64,000 bases of DNA from Adenophora triphylla var. japonica (GCA_022495995.1 JAFEMH010004892.1:1-64000), one strand, 5' to 3'. Positions 20,614 through 32,266 are shown, counted from the stretch's first letter. The notes: generated by a model not told the origin, from the sequence alone. Numbers and translations are program-made.

Positions 20614-23600
20614 TCGCACAACTGATCGTACAACTGGTTCGAAGATAGAAAGAAAGGAGGGGAGCAGTGTTGTTTGTTCTCACTGCAAGAAGAAGGGACA
20701 TGATATGGATACATGCTACAGGCTGATGGGATACCCAGATTGGTGGGGAGAACAACGCTTAAAGAACGTGAAGGGACGTGGCGGAAATACTTCGGCTACG
20801 GGAAGATTCAATCCACGAGTCAACACGACGCATACTAGCGGTGAGGGAGCTGCTGGGATTACAGATGCAGTTCGGGCTGGCTTGCTGGGGTTCACGCCTG
20901 AACAATGGATTCACCTCAAGGAGTATATGCAGACACATGTGCAGACAGCTGATCGCACAACTGATCGCACAACTGACCGCACAACTGGGAGAATAAATGG
21001 TAAGACAAATAATGAATCTTGGCTAGTGGATAGTGGAGCTAATCGACATATAACAGGTAATATTGCTCTGTTGGAAAACATACGACAGATTGAGGCTAAC
21101 CACATAGGATTACCCAATGGAAGATATATGATTGCCACGAAAGAAGGAGATGTTGTCATCGGATCACATCTACATTTGAGAAACGTTCTATCTGCCCCCA
21201 CTTTCAACTGCAATTTTTTATCTGTCTCTCAATTGCTTAATGATTCCAATCATATAGTGCACTTTTCTGACAAATTGTGTGTTGTACAGGACCGAGCCAC
21301 GAAGATTTTGATTGGAACGGGTGAACAAGATGGGGGGTTGTACTACTTGCGGGGAACAACGGGGACGCAAGCTTGCAACGTCAAAGAATCCGGAAGTTAT
21401 CAGTTGTGGCATCAACGACTTGGACATCCATCAAGTAAAGTGGTTGGTTTATTACCTTTTATTAGTCATAGTAGTATTGATAAGGACGTTTGTGGAATTT
21501 GTTGTCAAGCTAAGCAAAGTAGGGACAAGTTTTCGCTTAGTGATAGTAACTCTATTGAAAATTTTGATTTAATTTATTGTGATATTTGGGGTGATTATCG
21601 AAAGCCTGCAATGTGTGGAGCCGTTTATTTTTTGACCATTGTGGACGATCGTTCCCGTGCCGTGTGGGTGTACTTAGTTAAGTCCAAAAGTGATGTTTCT
21701 CAAATTTTGAAAAATTTTCTTGTCATGGTCGAAAGGCAATTTAATAAACGTTTCAAGAAGATTAGGAGTGACAATGGGACGGAATTTACTTGTTTAGAAA
21801 AATATTTTCTTGAACATGGCATTGAGCATCACACCACTTGCATTCGTACGTCCCAACAAAATGGAAGGGTAGAAAGAAAGCATAGACATATTTTGAATGT
21901 GTCTCGTGCTTTAATGTTTCAAGCAAAATTACCGGTGAATTTTTGGGGGGAATGTGTGTTAGCTGCAGGACACCTTATTAATCGTACCCCTTTGAAATTA
22001 TTGAACGGTAAAACCCCCTATGAAATTCTTTTTGGAAAATCTCCTTCTTACAAACACATTAAGGTTTTTGGTTCTCTATGTTATGTTCATTACTCTCGAA
22101 GGGATAATGATAAATTTGCTAGTCGAAGCAGAAGATGTGTTTTCTTGGGGTATCCCTTTGGGAAGAAAGGTTGGCTAGTGTATGATCTTGATGAGCATAA
22201 AATGCTCATTTCGAGAGATGTTGTCTTTGTGGAAAAGGAGTTCCCCTTTGCTAGAGATTGGACTGATCCAGAAAAAGCCTATACAGATTCGGACATCTTT
22301 CTTTGTGAGTCTACAGATGAAATTGTCCATGAAGAAGACAATGCTCATGAGGGCATTCAGTTGTCTGACCAGTTGTGTGAACAACCTGAACAGCCTGAAC
22401 AGTTGCCTGACCAGTTGTTTGAACAACCCGCTGCACAAGTACCTGCACATCCGGTTACAGATTCTGATCAGAGTCCCGAATTCGCTTCTGATCCATTGCA
22501 GGTGACTGAACAAGCTGCTCCAGAGATTTTGGGTCGAGGTCAGAGAGCCAAAGTTCCCTCCACAAAGTATCCTTCATCCGAATATGAGTTGGGCAAAGCA
22601 AACACCGCATGAGTCCCCTCCCCGTCTAGTTCGCCAGTCCAAAAGAAATCTTCAGGTACTCGTTATCCATTATCACACTTTGTTAGTTGCACTAACTTCT
22701 CTATGGCACATCGTTGTTTCTTGGCTGCCATTGACTCAGGTATTGAGCCAAAGCATTTTGGTGAAGCAGTCACATCTCCTAAATGGCGTGAGGCTATGCA
22801 TAATGAGCTCGATGCTCTTGATCAGAATGGTACATGAAAATTGGTGGATGCTCATGTTGACAAGAAAGTGATTGGCAACAAATGGATTTACAAGATTAAA
22901 TACAACGCAGATGGGTCAGTTGAACGATACAAGGCCCGGTTGGTGATCTTGGGAAACCGTCAGGTTGAAGGAGTGGACTTCATGGAGACTTTCGCACCCA
23001 CAATAAAGATGGTTACCGTCCGTGTTTTCCTCTCTATTGCTGCAGTTCGAGGGTGGGAACTGCATCAAATGGACGTCCACAACGTCTTTCTGCATGGGGA
23101 TCTAAGTGAGGTTGTGTATATGAAGGTACCATTGGGACATCCAGCTTCATCTTCTGGCAAAGTTTGCAAACTAAAGAAATCATTATATGGCTTACGACAA
23201 GCTCCCCGGTGTTGGTTTGCAAAGCTTTCCGTGGCACTAACAGAATACAGGTTTACTCAATCATGCTCAGATTATTCTCTCTTCTCTCTTCAGACTTCCA
23301 CTTCCGAAATTCATGTTCTTGTGTATGTTGATGACTTGGTTATTGGAGGCAATGATTCGACTGCAATTCGTCGTTTCAAAGCCTATCTCAGTCGTTGCTT
23401 TCATATGAAAGATCTTGGCCGTCTCAAGTATTTCTTGGGTCTTGAAGTTGCAACACATCCGGATGGCATCTTTATTTCTCAACGAAAGTATGCCCTTGAC
23501 ATTCTTTCCAAGGCAGGACTTCTTGGAGCACGTCCGGCTCTTACACCCATTGAACAGAATCATCGTTTGGCTTTGACTGCAGACGATGACTTGCGTGATC

Positions 23601-24280
23601 CTGAACCCTTTCGCCGCCTTGTAGGGAGACTTATTTATCTCATCATTACACGCCCGGAATTATCTTATAGCGTGCATGTTCTTGCAAAATTTATGACCAA
23701 GCCCAAGATTGCTCATTGGACTGCTGCGTTGCGTGTGGTTCGTTATTTGAAAGCCCGTCCTGGACAAGGCATTCTCTTGAAGTCATCCTCCGCCTTGCAA
23801 ATGCGAGCCTATTGTGATTCTGATTGAGCTAGTTGTCCCATCACGCGACGTTCACTCACTGCCTATTTCATTTTCCTTGGTGATTCACCTATCTCTTAGA
23901 AAACGAAGAAGCAAGGTACGATCTCTCGGTCTTCAGCAGAGGCAGAATATCGTTTTATGGCTAATGCGACATGTGAGCTCAAATGGTTACTTGGCCTTCT
24001 TCGATCCTTTGGAATTAGACATGACTCTCCGGTGCCTCTTCTTTGTGATAGTCAATATGCTATACATATGGCACAAAATTCAGTTCATCACGAACGTACG
24101 AAGCATATCGAAGTTGACTGTCATATTATTCGTGATGTTGTTCGCACAGGTGTCCTCACAACTCGGTATATTCACACATCCGAACAATTAGCTGACGTTC
24201 TTACCAAGGCATTGAGTAGTAAACAGTTTTCCATTCTACTTAGCAAGTTGGGCGTTTGTGACCTACACGCTCCAACTTGA
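20513..24280 (+). pseudogene. Element B pol: protease, integrase, RT, RNase H
   Basis: One reading frame after the gag frameshift. Order: CCHC knuckle (~20680); protease WLVDSGANRHITGN (~21020); integrase zinc motif HQRLGHP ... CGICCQAK (~21410-21520) and DDE core [62 protein letters not shown]; RNase H SRSSAEAEYRFM and CDSQYAIHMAQNSVHHERTK ending LADVLTKALSSKQF. Premature stops are at 22610 (TGA), 22835 (TGA), 23825 (TGA) and 23897 (TAG); the last three fall at conserved Trp positions. Linkers at 20590-20640, 20940-20990 and 22360-22440 encode RTTDRTTD- and DQL/EQP-type repeats whose DNA is a reiterated ACAACTG/CAGTTGT word. Confidence 0.9.
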
Positions 24281-24286
24281 GGGGGG
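24277..24286 (+). promoter_or_regulatory. Element B polypurine tract
   Basis: TTGAGGGGGG lies immediately before the 3' LTR start TGTTGAGATATTG and just after the pol stop codon. Confidence 0.85.
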
Positions 24287-24524
24287 TGTTGAGATATTGA
24301 CAAATCTTGTCAATATCTTTTCCTTTTCCTTGTATATTTTGTTTCCTTATGTATGTATTGTATGTTAGAAAGTCTTCTTTTCTAAGTAGGAAAGTAGAAT
24401 ATTTAGTCATAATAGAATCCTAGTCAAAGTAGTAGGATTGTGGTATATATATGTAGGATGTATCTTTCATAATTCTTTCAAGAAGTAAAATAAGAATTTC
24501 TTCTTCACATATTTTGAATTCTAA
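24287..24524 (+). repeat. Element B 3' LTR
   Basis: Matches the 5' LTR end to end. Differences include a 4-bp unit loss in GTATGTATGTATTG, an added GTA in AAAGTAGTAGG, and about nine scattered substitutions. Confidence 0.9.
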
Positions 24525-24552
24525 CTCTCTTTTTCACTTTTTTTAAATCACA

Positions 24553-24692
24553 ATATTTTGGGGGAAACTAGTTTTTCCCTAAGTTATAAAAAGTCCTGTT
24601 TTTTTAAACTGTTCCTATATTTATCAAATACTTGCAAGTTGAAAAAAATTGAACTTTTTATAATTTATGGAGAAATTGATTTCTCCCAAAAC
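24553..24692. mobile_element. Small foldback element
   Basis: Long inverted arms: left TTTTGGGGGAAACTAG ... AGTTATAAAAAGTCCTG and right (reverse complement) TTTTGGGAGAAATCAA ... AAATTATAAAAAGTTCAA. No protein. Absent from duplication copy 1, so it arrived after the tandem duplication. Exact ends and TSD are unclear. Confidence 0.55.
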
Positions 24693-24831
24693 TTGCTCTT
24701 TTTAAATTAGTGTGTCAATTTTTTTGATTTTCATTCACGTGACAAATTCTTAAAGACAAATATGTCAACTTGCATGATGGTAGGGCTGTCTTTTTCTTTG
24801 AACAGTATGGGTCACAATTTAGAACCACTTG

Positions 24832-25890
24832 TCTGCCTGCCTGCACGATCTCAAATTCTTTGCATCCTTGTACTTTCACCAATATTTAAGAATAATTTAA
24901 TTTATGAAATTTATATAAAATAGATTAATCTCAACTATACATGTCAAAATAAGAAAATATAGTCAATTCTTGGCCATAATTGCAACGTTGGGGATAACAC
25001 CCACTTTAGGGCCTACTAAGATAACATAAAAGGTGGGTGAACTGTATGGTTGTGATGTAAATCGAGCTGAATAAATGGACGAAATGAACGAGTTATGCTA
25101 AAATGTCTAAAATACAATAGTAAACTTTCAAACGTGAATCCTCAAAATCAAAACGGACGAATAAAGAGCAATTGAGTACACATCGAATGATCCGTATATC
25201 TAAACGGGACCGGCTCTTGAGGGATGCAAGAGGAGCTTCCGCTCATGGCCCCAAATATGAAAAGGGCCCCATTTTATTTTTTTAAACTAATACTGCTTTG
25301 ATTTTCATAATAAAACTTAATTGATTTAGAATAAATAATCTTAATTTAAATGGACAAATTTAGCTATCAAAAGTTGTGTCAAAAAGTAATGATAAATGTA
25401 ATAAATTACTTCATGTTTGAATTTTATTGCTTAATTTTGTAAAATCTTAATCAGTATATAAAAAGTACTTATATATATATATATTATATTATTTGTATTG
25501 ATTTTTTAAATATTAGGAGCCAATATTCATAATATTTTGCACAAAATCCCTATAATTATTTAGACTAATCTGTATCTAAACTTCACTCCGGGATAGTAGT
25601 TTCAATCAAGGTCCATATGGGCCAACATACGAACTTACGTAGAACCAAACCAGCCAAAACAACACAAGCAAACAAATTTTTCTCACTCAAAAATGGCAAC
25701 TTTTGATCCATATTAGTATCTAGTTTAAAGCCGCCAAACCCTCTTTTTCACATTCATGAACCACCACACACCAACTTGAAATTTTTATTTTTCATTCATT
25801 TAGTAAATAGAGCACATGTCTAAATTAAATAAAAATACCCTTTTCATCATCACTCTATCTGAATGAATAAACATGTCTATTTTCCTTTCC
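24832..25890. other. Upstream region of the ERF gene, no other gene seen
   Basis: No ORF of substance. AT-rich with a TA run near 25472-25482. The last ~300 bp become pyrimidine-rich (TTTTCATCATCAC, TTCCTTTCCCCCTC) as is common just upstream of plant TATA boxes. I recognise no transposon termini. Confidence 0.5.
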
Positions 25891-25895
25891 CCCTC

Positions 25896-25904
25896 TATAT
25901 ATAA
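25896..25904 (+). promoter_or_regulatory. TATA box of the ERF gene
   Basis: TATATATAA about 108 bp before the ATG, preceded by a CT-rich stretch (TTCCTTTCCCCCTC) and followed by a CA/CT-rich leader, the usual arrangement for a plant core promoter with a short 5' UTR of ~70-80 nt. Confidence 0.65.
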
Positions 25905-26004
25905 CCTAAACCTATGCACACTATTTTCACTTCACTCTCACCTCTCACAAACTTCTAAACCTTCTAAACAAAAATATAAGAAACCCTTTTGATCTTATCC
26001 AAAA

Positions 26005-26694
26005 ATGGAGTTTCTATCTTTCGAATCCGACTTCGATGATAGGATCTTACAACAAGAGTTATTTGACAATTTCGATTTCTCGGACATTTTTCCGATGATT
26101 AGTTCATGCGATACACCCGATAGTACTACTAACTCGTGTTCGAGTTTTCAGTCTTTTGATTCTCTTTCTGATCCAAGTTTTGATTTTCTTGAATCCATTC
26201 GACAACATCTTCTTCTTGAAGATGATTCCTCGTTGGAGATTCCTAGTCCAACTACGGTGTTATGTCACACGCCTGATCATCTTAGCTCATGCTCAAGTTT
26301 TAACTCTTTCTCACCAACACCTAGTGACAAAACATCCGAACAAGTCGAATACGAGAATGATCAGAATCAAAAGCTTTTAGTGGAGGCGAACACGTCAGCA
26401 TGGAAGCGGTATAGAGGAGTGAGGCGGCGGCCATGGGGGAAGTTTACTGCGGAGATGCGGGACCCAACTAAGAAAGGTGCTAGAATGTGGTTGGGAACAT
26501 TTGATACCCCTGAAGATGCAGCATTAGCGTATGACAAAGCTGCATTCAGATTACGAGGATCTCGAGCTAAGGTTAATTTTCCCCACCTCCTTAGATTGAA
26601 CGGGGATGGATCCAGAGACAGTTGTAAGCGTGAGCGGTCGCCGGAGCCACCGTCGCGGTCGGAGATTAGCTCAATTAAGAGAAGTAGAAATTAG
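26005..26694 (+). CDS. AP2/ERF transcription factor, group IX (B3)-like
   Basis: A single-exon 229-residue nuclear protein expected to bind GCC-box DNA. The AP2/ERF domain spans residues ~135-193: [20 protein letters not shown], then [20 protein letters not shown], then [16 protein letters not shown]. The Ala and Asp typical of the ERF (not DREB) subfamily are present in FTAEMRDP, and the overall motif fits group IX, which includes stress- and jasmonate/ethylene-responsive ERFs. The N-terminal 130 residues are acidic and Ser-rich (two CSSF(Q/N)SF repeats), suiting an activation region; the basic tail KRERSPEP ... SSIKRSRN could help nuclear import. The ATG context AAAAATGG and nearby TATA box support this start. 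No stop or frameshift: the only intact ordinary gene in the window. Specific target pathway unknown. Confidence 0.95.
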   Translation: MEFLSFESDFDDRILQQELFDNFDFSDIFPMISSCDTPDSTTNSCSSFQSFDSLSDPSFDFLESIRQHLLLEDDSSLEIPSPTTVLCHTPDHLSSCSSFNSFSPTPSDKTSEQVEYENDQNQKLLVEANTSAWKRYRGVRRRPWGKFTAEMRDPTKKGARMWLGTFDTPEDAALAYDKAAFRLRGSRAKVNFPHLLRLNGDGSRDSCKRERSPEPPSRSEISSIKRSRN

Positions 26695-26876
26695 TAGCTC
26701 AAGGTGTTATATCGTTGTCGTGATTTTGAATGTACCAACTTCAAGTAATACCAAAATCTTGTAATTATCCTTCTTATCTTTTCTTTTTCTTTTTTCTTTT
26801 ATTCAAAGGTAATTTATTAAGTTCTCCCTCAGTCCCCCTCCAAATAGTTTTTGAACAATCTCAAATGAATTGAAAA

Positions 26877-27310
26877 GTTAGAAATCAAGAGAGAGAAGAT
26901 TTTCTCCGTTTATTTCAATGCCGTAAATGACTTTATATATATACAACCTAAAGATTTTGATTTAATCTTGATACAAATCAATATTACAATTACGCTATCA
27001 ATCCCTACAATTGCGCTAACTACTAGATAGACACTATAATTCCCTACAATTACGCTAATCACTTGATATACATAAATTAGGATAAGATATAAACAAAGAG
27101 ACGAGAGTATATCTTGAGATATAAGCGAGCTCATGCGCTCATTTTAGGCGCGCGCTCTCCGCTTCATGTTTGCTCTTTCCGGCGCCCCATATCATGAGAT
27201 CCCTCCTAGCACCCCATGAGCTCCTCCTAGCGCCCTTCCGTGGTTCTCCCGGTGCTCCCGGGGGAGCTCACCCTAGGGCTAGACGCGCGTTCTTGGCACT
27301 TCCTCTAACA
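26877..27310 (-). repeat. Copia C 3' LTR
   Basis: On the minus strand it starts TGTTAGAGGAAGTGCC next to a purine tract and ends GATTTCTAAC, like element B's LTR end. A TATA-like TATATATATAAA lies at about 26932-26943 (minus). The first ~180 bp are GC-rich with repeated GGCGC/AGCGC words, unlike surrounding DNA. It lies ~180 bp past the ERF stop, pointing toward the ERF 3' end. A Stowaway-like terminus fragment (TCTCCCTCAGTCCCCCTCC, 26823-26841) sits between. Confidence 0.75.
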
Positions 27311-27320
27311 CTCCCTCAAG
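27311..27320 (-). promoter_or_regulatory. Copia C polypurine tract
   Basis: The minus strand reads CTTGAGGGAG directly before TGTTAG, matching the TTGAGGGGGG tract of element B in position and sequence. Confidence 0.7.
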
Positions 27321-27334
27321 TTGGATCGTGAAGG

Positions 27335-29410
27335 TCACAAACGCCCAACTTGCCAAGTAAGATAATGAATTGTCGAGTGCCAAGACTTAATGGCGTCATG
27401 TACAAGGTGACAATCAACCTCGATATGTTTAGTGCGCTTATGAAAAACAGGATTTTGTGCGTTGTAAATAGCTGACTGACTATCACAGATGAGAGTCATA
27501 GGCGCTGAGAGAGTGATCCCAAAGGACAACAAGACCACGCATCCATGTAAGTTCACACGTTGTGCTTGCCATAGAGCGATACTGTGCTTTGGCCGAAGAT
27601 CGAGCAATGGTGGTTTGCTTCTTAGTCTTCCACGACACAGGAGAACTACCCAAGAACACAGAGTACGTTGTTAAGGAATGACGAGTAATGGAGAAGCTGG
27701 CCCGGTCAGAGTCACAATAGACATAGGTCGAAGATTCGAGTCGACGCGCAATAGAATTCCCTGACCAGGATGGCCCTTAAGATAGCGAACCACTCGTACA
27801 GCTTCATGCCAATGAGCAAGCTTTGGTGTTTTCATACATTGTGCAAGGATATGAGCACAGAAAGAAAGTTCTGGTCTTGTGATAGTGAGATAGATTAAAC
27901 GAAGACATCGATAACGTTTAGGGTCAAACAAGAGATCGCCATCTGTAAGGCCAACCGATGATTTTGCTTTATAGGAGTAATCATCGGACGTGCTCCAAGA
28001 AGACCAGTTTCAGAGAGAATATTAAGAGCGTATTTCTTTTGAGACAAGAAGATCCCATCCGAGTGGCGTGCAACCTCTATTCCCAAGAAATACTTTAGGG
28101 GCCCAAGATCTTTCATTTTGAAACAGCGACATAAATAATCTTTAAAGTCATTGATGGCAGTGAAATCATTACCACCAATGACAAAATTGTCAACGTAAAC
28201 CAAGATATGTATGTCGATGCCATCCCTTTGATAATAAATGAGCGAATAGTCTGAGTACGATTAAACAAACCGTACTTATTCAATGCAGCAGATCCCATGT
28301 CCCATTCGGATCAAGAGCATCGAGCTCAATGTTCATGGTTTCCCTCCACTCTACCGAATTTACAACCTCTACAAAGTTTCTAGGCCCAACACCTGTATCA
28401 ATTGCGGCCGGAAAACAACAATGTGCAGAAGAAAATTTAGTGCAATTGACGAAATATGATAAAGGATATCGAGTACCTGAAGACTTGTTTGCAGAGAGTG
28501 AACTGAACGAGGGGCTAGCTCGGATAATGTGTTTCTGAGTTGTGCTCAAATCATACTCGGTGTTTGTATACCGTGAGGATGGAACTTTTGTCCGTTTTCC
28601 TCTGCTCAAATTATCAGATGCTTTCTCCGTGGTAGGTGCAAGCGCTTCACTTGAAACAAACTCAATTTTAGACGCCTCATCATGCACAAGGGGCGCCTCA
28701 GTGGTAGGCACAGGCACTCCATTGGTGTGGTCATCATTCACATGGGGCTATTCAACGGGAATTTCAACTTTTGTGCCTTGCTCAGATACACCAGTATCCC
28801 CAATTAATAACCGTCTCATCAGGATTATAAAAAATGGAATCAAGACCAATAACCTATTCATTTGGACTATCACTTTGACCAATGAAGGAAAAATTTGATT
28901 CTACAAAAACAACATAACGGGAGACAAGTGTTTTGTTTTCCTCATGGTTATACAATAACCATCATTTCTTGCCAAAATGGTAAACCAAGAAAAAACACTT
29001 TCGAATTCAACTAACAAATTTATTATTATCACGACGTGATAAGTGGGTGCTCTGCTAAAAATGATATCATACGTAATTTTCTTATGCAATAATTTTGAAG
29101 GAGTGCGATTAATCAAATACCCGACCGTCAAAACATACTGACTCCAAAATCTAATTGGCAATCCAGCCTGAAACCGTAAGGCACGTGTTACGTTTAAAAT
29201 GTGACGATGCTTTATTTTTACTCTGCCATTTTGTTGTGAAGCGTGAATACATGTGGTGTGAAAAACAATTCCGTTTTCAGCAAATTATTTTTCAAAACAT
29301 GTGAATTCTTTCTCATTGTCACTTAAAACCAATTTGACACATTTATTAAACTGGCGCTCAATCATGGCAAGATAGTTTTTCAAAGTGTGAGGTGAATCAC
29401 TTTTTGAGTT
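27335..29410 (-). pseudogene. Copia C pol fragment (integrase end, RT, RNase H)
   Basis: A minus-strand relative of element B, 5' truncated. Order from high to low coordinates: integrase core remnant near 29300-29400 (ERQFNK, then SDNEKEFTCFE, by eye), integrase C-terminal NRTPSKLLHKK (28901-29161), linker and RT start SSGTRYPLSYFVNCTKFSSA and WRETMNIELDALDPNGTWDL (28280-28741), palm YVDNFVIGGNDFTAINDF and LKYFLGIEVARHSDGIFLSQ (27895-28203; YVDD has become YVDN), ITRPELSFCAHILAQCMKTP (27671-27931), and RNase H CDSQSAIYNAQNPVFHKRTK (27335-27607). Several frame breaks. A large part between integrase C-term and RT, including MDV-FLHG motifs near 28280, is deleted. Confidence 0.85.
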
Positions 29411-29522
29411 TAACATAGAAATTTCATTTGGCCGTATGCAAAATTTTAGATGTTCACTTCAGCCGCATAATAAATATCATATATGATATGTCAATGCTTT
29501 TAAGATATTTGTTTTATTTAAA

Positions 29523-32200
29523 TCTATATAATATATAAAAGCAGAAACATTTCAAGACCATACAACTCGTCACGTGAAATTCCAAGTCAGCTATATGTTT
29601 ACCAATTATTAGGCGCCATGTGTCACATTCAATGAAGAGTTTTATTTTAGATTTTGATTTAAACACAAATTTTAGCTTTTAAATCCAAACAAAATATTTT
29701 TAAACGTAATAAATTCAAATTACAGTGGTTCAACTACTTCATCCGAAAGAATGTGATTGTGGTAGAAAGTAGAAACACTGTCTTGGAGCATGCACTGATT
29801 TCTCTTATCATTATCCCTCATATTAGATTTTAGATTATTAGATTAGTTTATTTTATTGGATTAAATTTTATTTGTTTAAATTGTATTATTCTCTCCATCC
29901 TAAAATGAATAATTTTTTTCAAAATTTAAGAATCATTTTAAAAAATTTAATTTTAATCTAGAAAAAATAATAAACATTCTTTTAATTCATTTTCAAAATT
30001 TTAGATTTGTAAAAATATAATGAATTATGAAAAAAAAATTAAATCAAAAATTTTAAAAGAACATTTATTTTGAGACAATAATGGTCATTCAATCAATTTA
30101 TATAGTATATAAAAGCAGAAACATTTCAAGACCATACAGCTCGCCATGTGAAATTTCTAGTCAGCTCTATGTTCACCAATTATTAGCCGCCATGTGTCAC
30201 ATTCAATGAAGAGTTTTATTTTAGATTTTGATTTAAACACATATTTTAGCTTTTAAATCCAAACAAAATATTTTTAAACGTAATAAATTCAAACTAAAGC
30301 GGTTCAACTACTTCATCCGAAAGAATGTGATGGTGGTAGAAAGTAGAAACATTGTATTGGAGCATGCACTGATTTCTCTTATCATTATCCCCCATATTAG
30401 ATTTTAGATTATTAGATTATTTTATTTTATTGGATTAAATTTAATTTGTTTAAATTGTATTATTCTCTCCATCCTAAAATGAATGATTTTTTTCAAAATT
30501 TAAGAATCATTTTAAAAAATTTAATTTTAATCTAGAAAAAATAATAAACATTCTTTTAATTCATTTTCAAAATTTTAGATTTGTAAAAATATAAGGAATT
30601 ATGAATAAAAATTAAATCAAAAAATTTAAAAGAACATTTATTTTTAGACAATAATGGTCATTCAAACTATATAATATATAAAAGCAGAAACATTTCAAGA
30701 CCATACAGCTCGCCACGTGGAATTTCAAGTCAGTTCTATGTTCACCAATTATTAGCCGCCATGTGTCACATTCAATGAAAATTTTTATTTTAGATTTTGA
30801 TTTGAACACAAATTTTAGCTTTTAAATCCAAACAAAATATTTTTAAACGTAAAAAATTCAAACTACAGCGGTTCAACTACTTCATCCGAAAGAATGTGAT
30901 GGTGGTAGAAAGTAGAAACATTGTCTTGGAGCATGCACTGATTTCTCTTATCATTATCCCGCATATTAGATTTTAGATTATTAGATTAGTTTATTTTATT
31001 GGATTAAATTTAATTTATTTAAATTGTATTATTCTCTCCATCCTAAAATGAATGATTTTTTTTTCAAAATTTAAGAATCATTTTAAAAAATTTAATTTTA
31101 ATCTAGAAAAAATAATAAACATTCTTTTAATTCATTTTCAAAATTTTAGATTTGTAAAAATATAATGAATTATGAAAAAAAAATCAAAAAATTTAAAATA
31201 ACATTTATTTTGAGACAATAATGGTCATTCAATCTATATAATATATAAAAGCAGAAACATTTCAAGACCATACAGCTCGCCACGTGAAATTTCAAGTCAG
31301 CTCTATGTTCACCAATTATTAGCCGCCATGTGCCACATTCTATGGAGAGTTTTATTTTAGATTTTGATTTAAACACAAATTTTAGCTTTTAAATGCAAAC
31401 AAAAATATTTTTAAACGTAATAAATTCAAACTACAGTGGTTCAACTACTTCATCCGAAAGAATGTGATGTTGGTAGAAAGTAGAAACATTGTCTTGGAGC
31501 ATGCACTGATTTCTCTTATCATTATCCCCCATATTAGATTTTAGATTATTAGATTAGTTTATTTTATTGAATTAAATTTAATTTGTTTAAATTGTATTAT
31601 TCTCTCCATCCTAAAATGAATGATTTTTTTTTCAAAATTTAAGAATCATTTTAAAAAATTTAATTTTAATCTAGAAAAAATAATAAACATTCTTTTAATT
31701 CATTTTCAAAATTTTAGATTTGTAAAAATATAATGAATTATGAAAAAAAATTAAATCAAAAAATTTTAAAGAACATTTATTTTGAGACAATAATGGTCAT
31801 TCAATCTATCTATATAATATATAAAAGCAGAAACATTTCAAGACCATACAACTCGCCACGTGAAATTCCAAGTTAGCTATATGTTCACCAATTATTAGCC
31901 GCCATGTGTCACATTCAATGAAGAGTTTTATTCTAGATTTTGATTTAAACACAAATTTTACCTTTTAAATGCAAACAAATATATTTTTAAACGTAATAAA
32001 TTCAAACTACAGCGGTTCAACTATTTCATCTGAAAAAATGTGATGGTAGTAGAAAGTAGAAACATTGTCTTGAAGCATGCACTGATTTCTCTTATCATTA
32101 TTCCCTATATTAGATTTTAGATTATTAGATTAGTTTATTTTGTTGGATTAAATTTAATTTGTTTAAATTGTATTATTCTCTCCATCCTAATTTCACCATG
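29523..32200 (+). repeat. Tandem ~570-bp units inside the Helitron
   Basis: The word AAAGCAGAAACATTTCAAGACC recurs at about 29538, 30112, 30681, 31248 and 31824. Units 1-4 share the whole order: 5' end, GCCGCCATGTGTCACATTC, AAATATTTTTAAACG, GCATGCACTGATTTC, CTCTCCATCCTAA, an AT-rich stretch, ATTTTGAGACAATAATGG. Unit 5 follows the same order until CTCTCCATCCTAA and then switches to the unique 3' end. Units differ by a few percent. ORFs of ~65 aa on the minus strand at 30612 and 31170 are repeat by-products. Confidence 0.92.
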
Positions 32201-32266
32201 TTGTTTTTATAATTTTTAATTATTAGATTCATTATGTCCGTCGAGTATCGACGGGTTACTGACTAG
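29523..32266 (+). mobile_element. Non-autonomous Helitron with five tandem 5' units
   Basis: Begins TCTATATAATATATAAAAGC after an A (29522) and ends with a hairpin (CCGTCGA-GTA-TCGACGG, 32238-32254), eight bases, then CTAG (32263-32266) followed by T: Helitron termini inserted between A and T. There is no Rep/helicase gene. The 5'-end sequence and ~540 bp behind it are repeated five times with spacings of 574, 569, 567 and 576 bp, while the 3' hairpin and CTAG occur once. Confidence 0.8.

Larger units (their letters stand above)
19593..24526 (+). mobile_element. Element B: Ty1/copia retrotransposon with short LTRs
   Basis: ~4.9 kb with 238-bp LTRs (19593-19830 and 24287-24524), tRNA-Met primer site, gag, protease, integrase, RT, RNase H and polypurine tract all present in order. 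The copy is disabled by one frameshift and four premature stops. LTRs differ at about nine substitutions plus small indels, roughly 4%, so it is not a very recent insertion. Likely TSD is TAATT (19588-19592) and TAACT (24522-24526), overlapping an imprecise LTR end. Short LTRs and RT motifs suggest an Ale/Ivana-type lineage, which I cannot resolve by eye. Confidence 0.9.

Noticed and set aside
22584..22871. 95-codon frame overlapping element B pol
   Set aside because: Shadow of the pol frame, which reads through this stretch as RYPLSHFVSCTNFSMAHRCF with a TGA at 22835.
30612..31376. Two similar ~66-codon minus frames
   Set aside because: They arise from the tandem Helitron units; the same frame is broken in other units.
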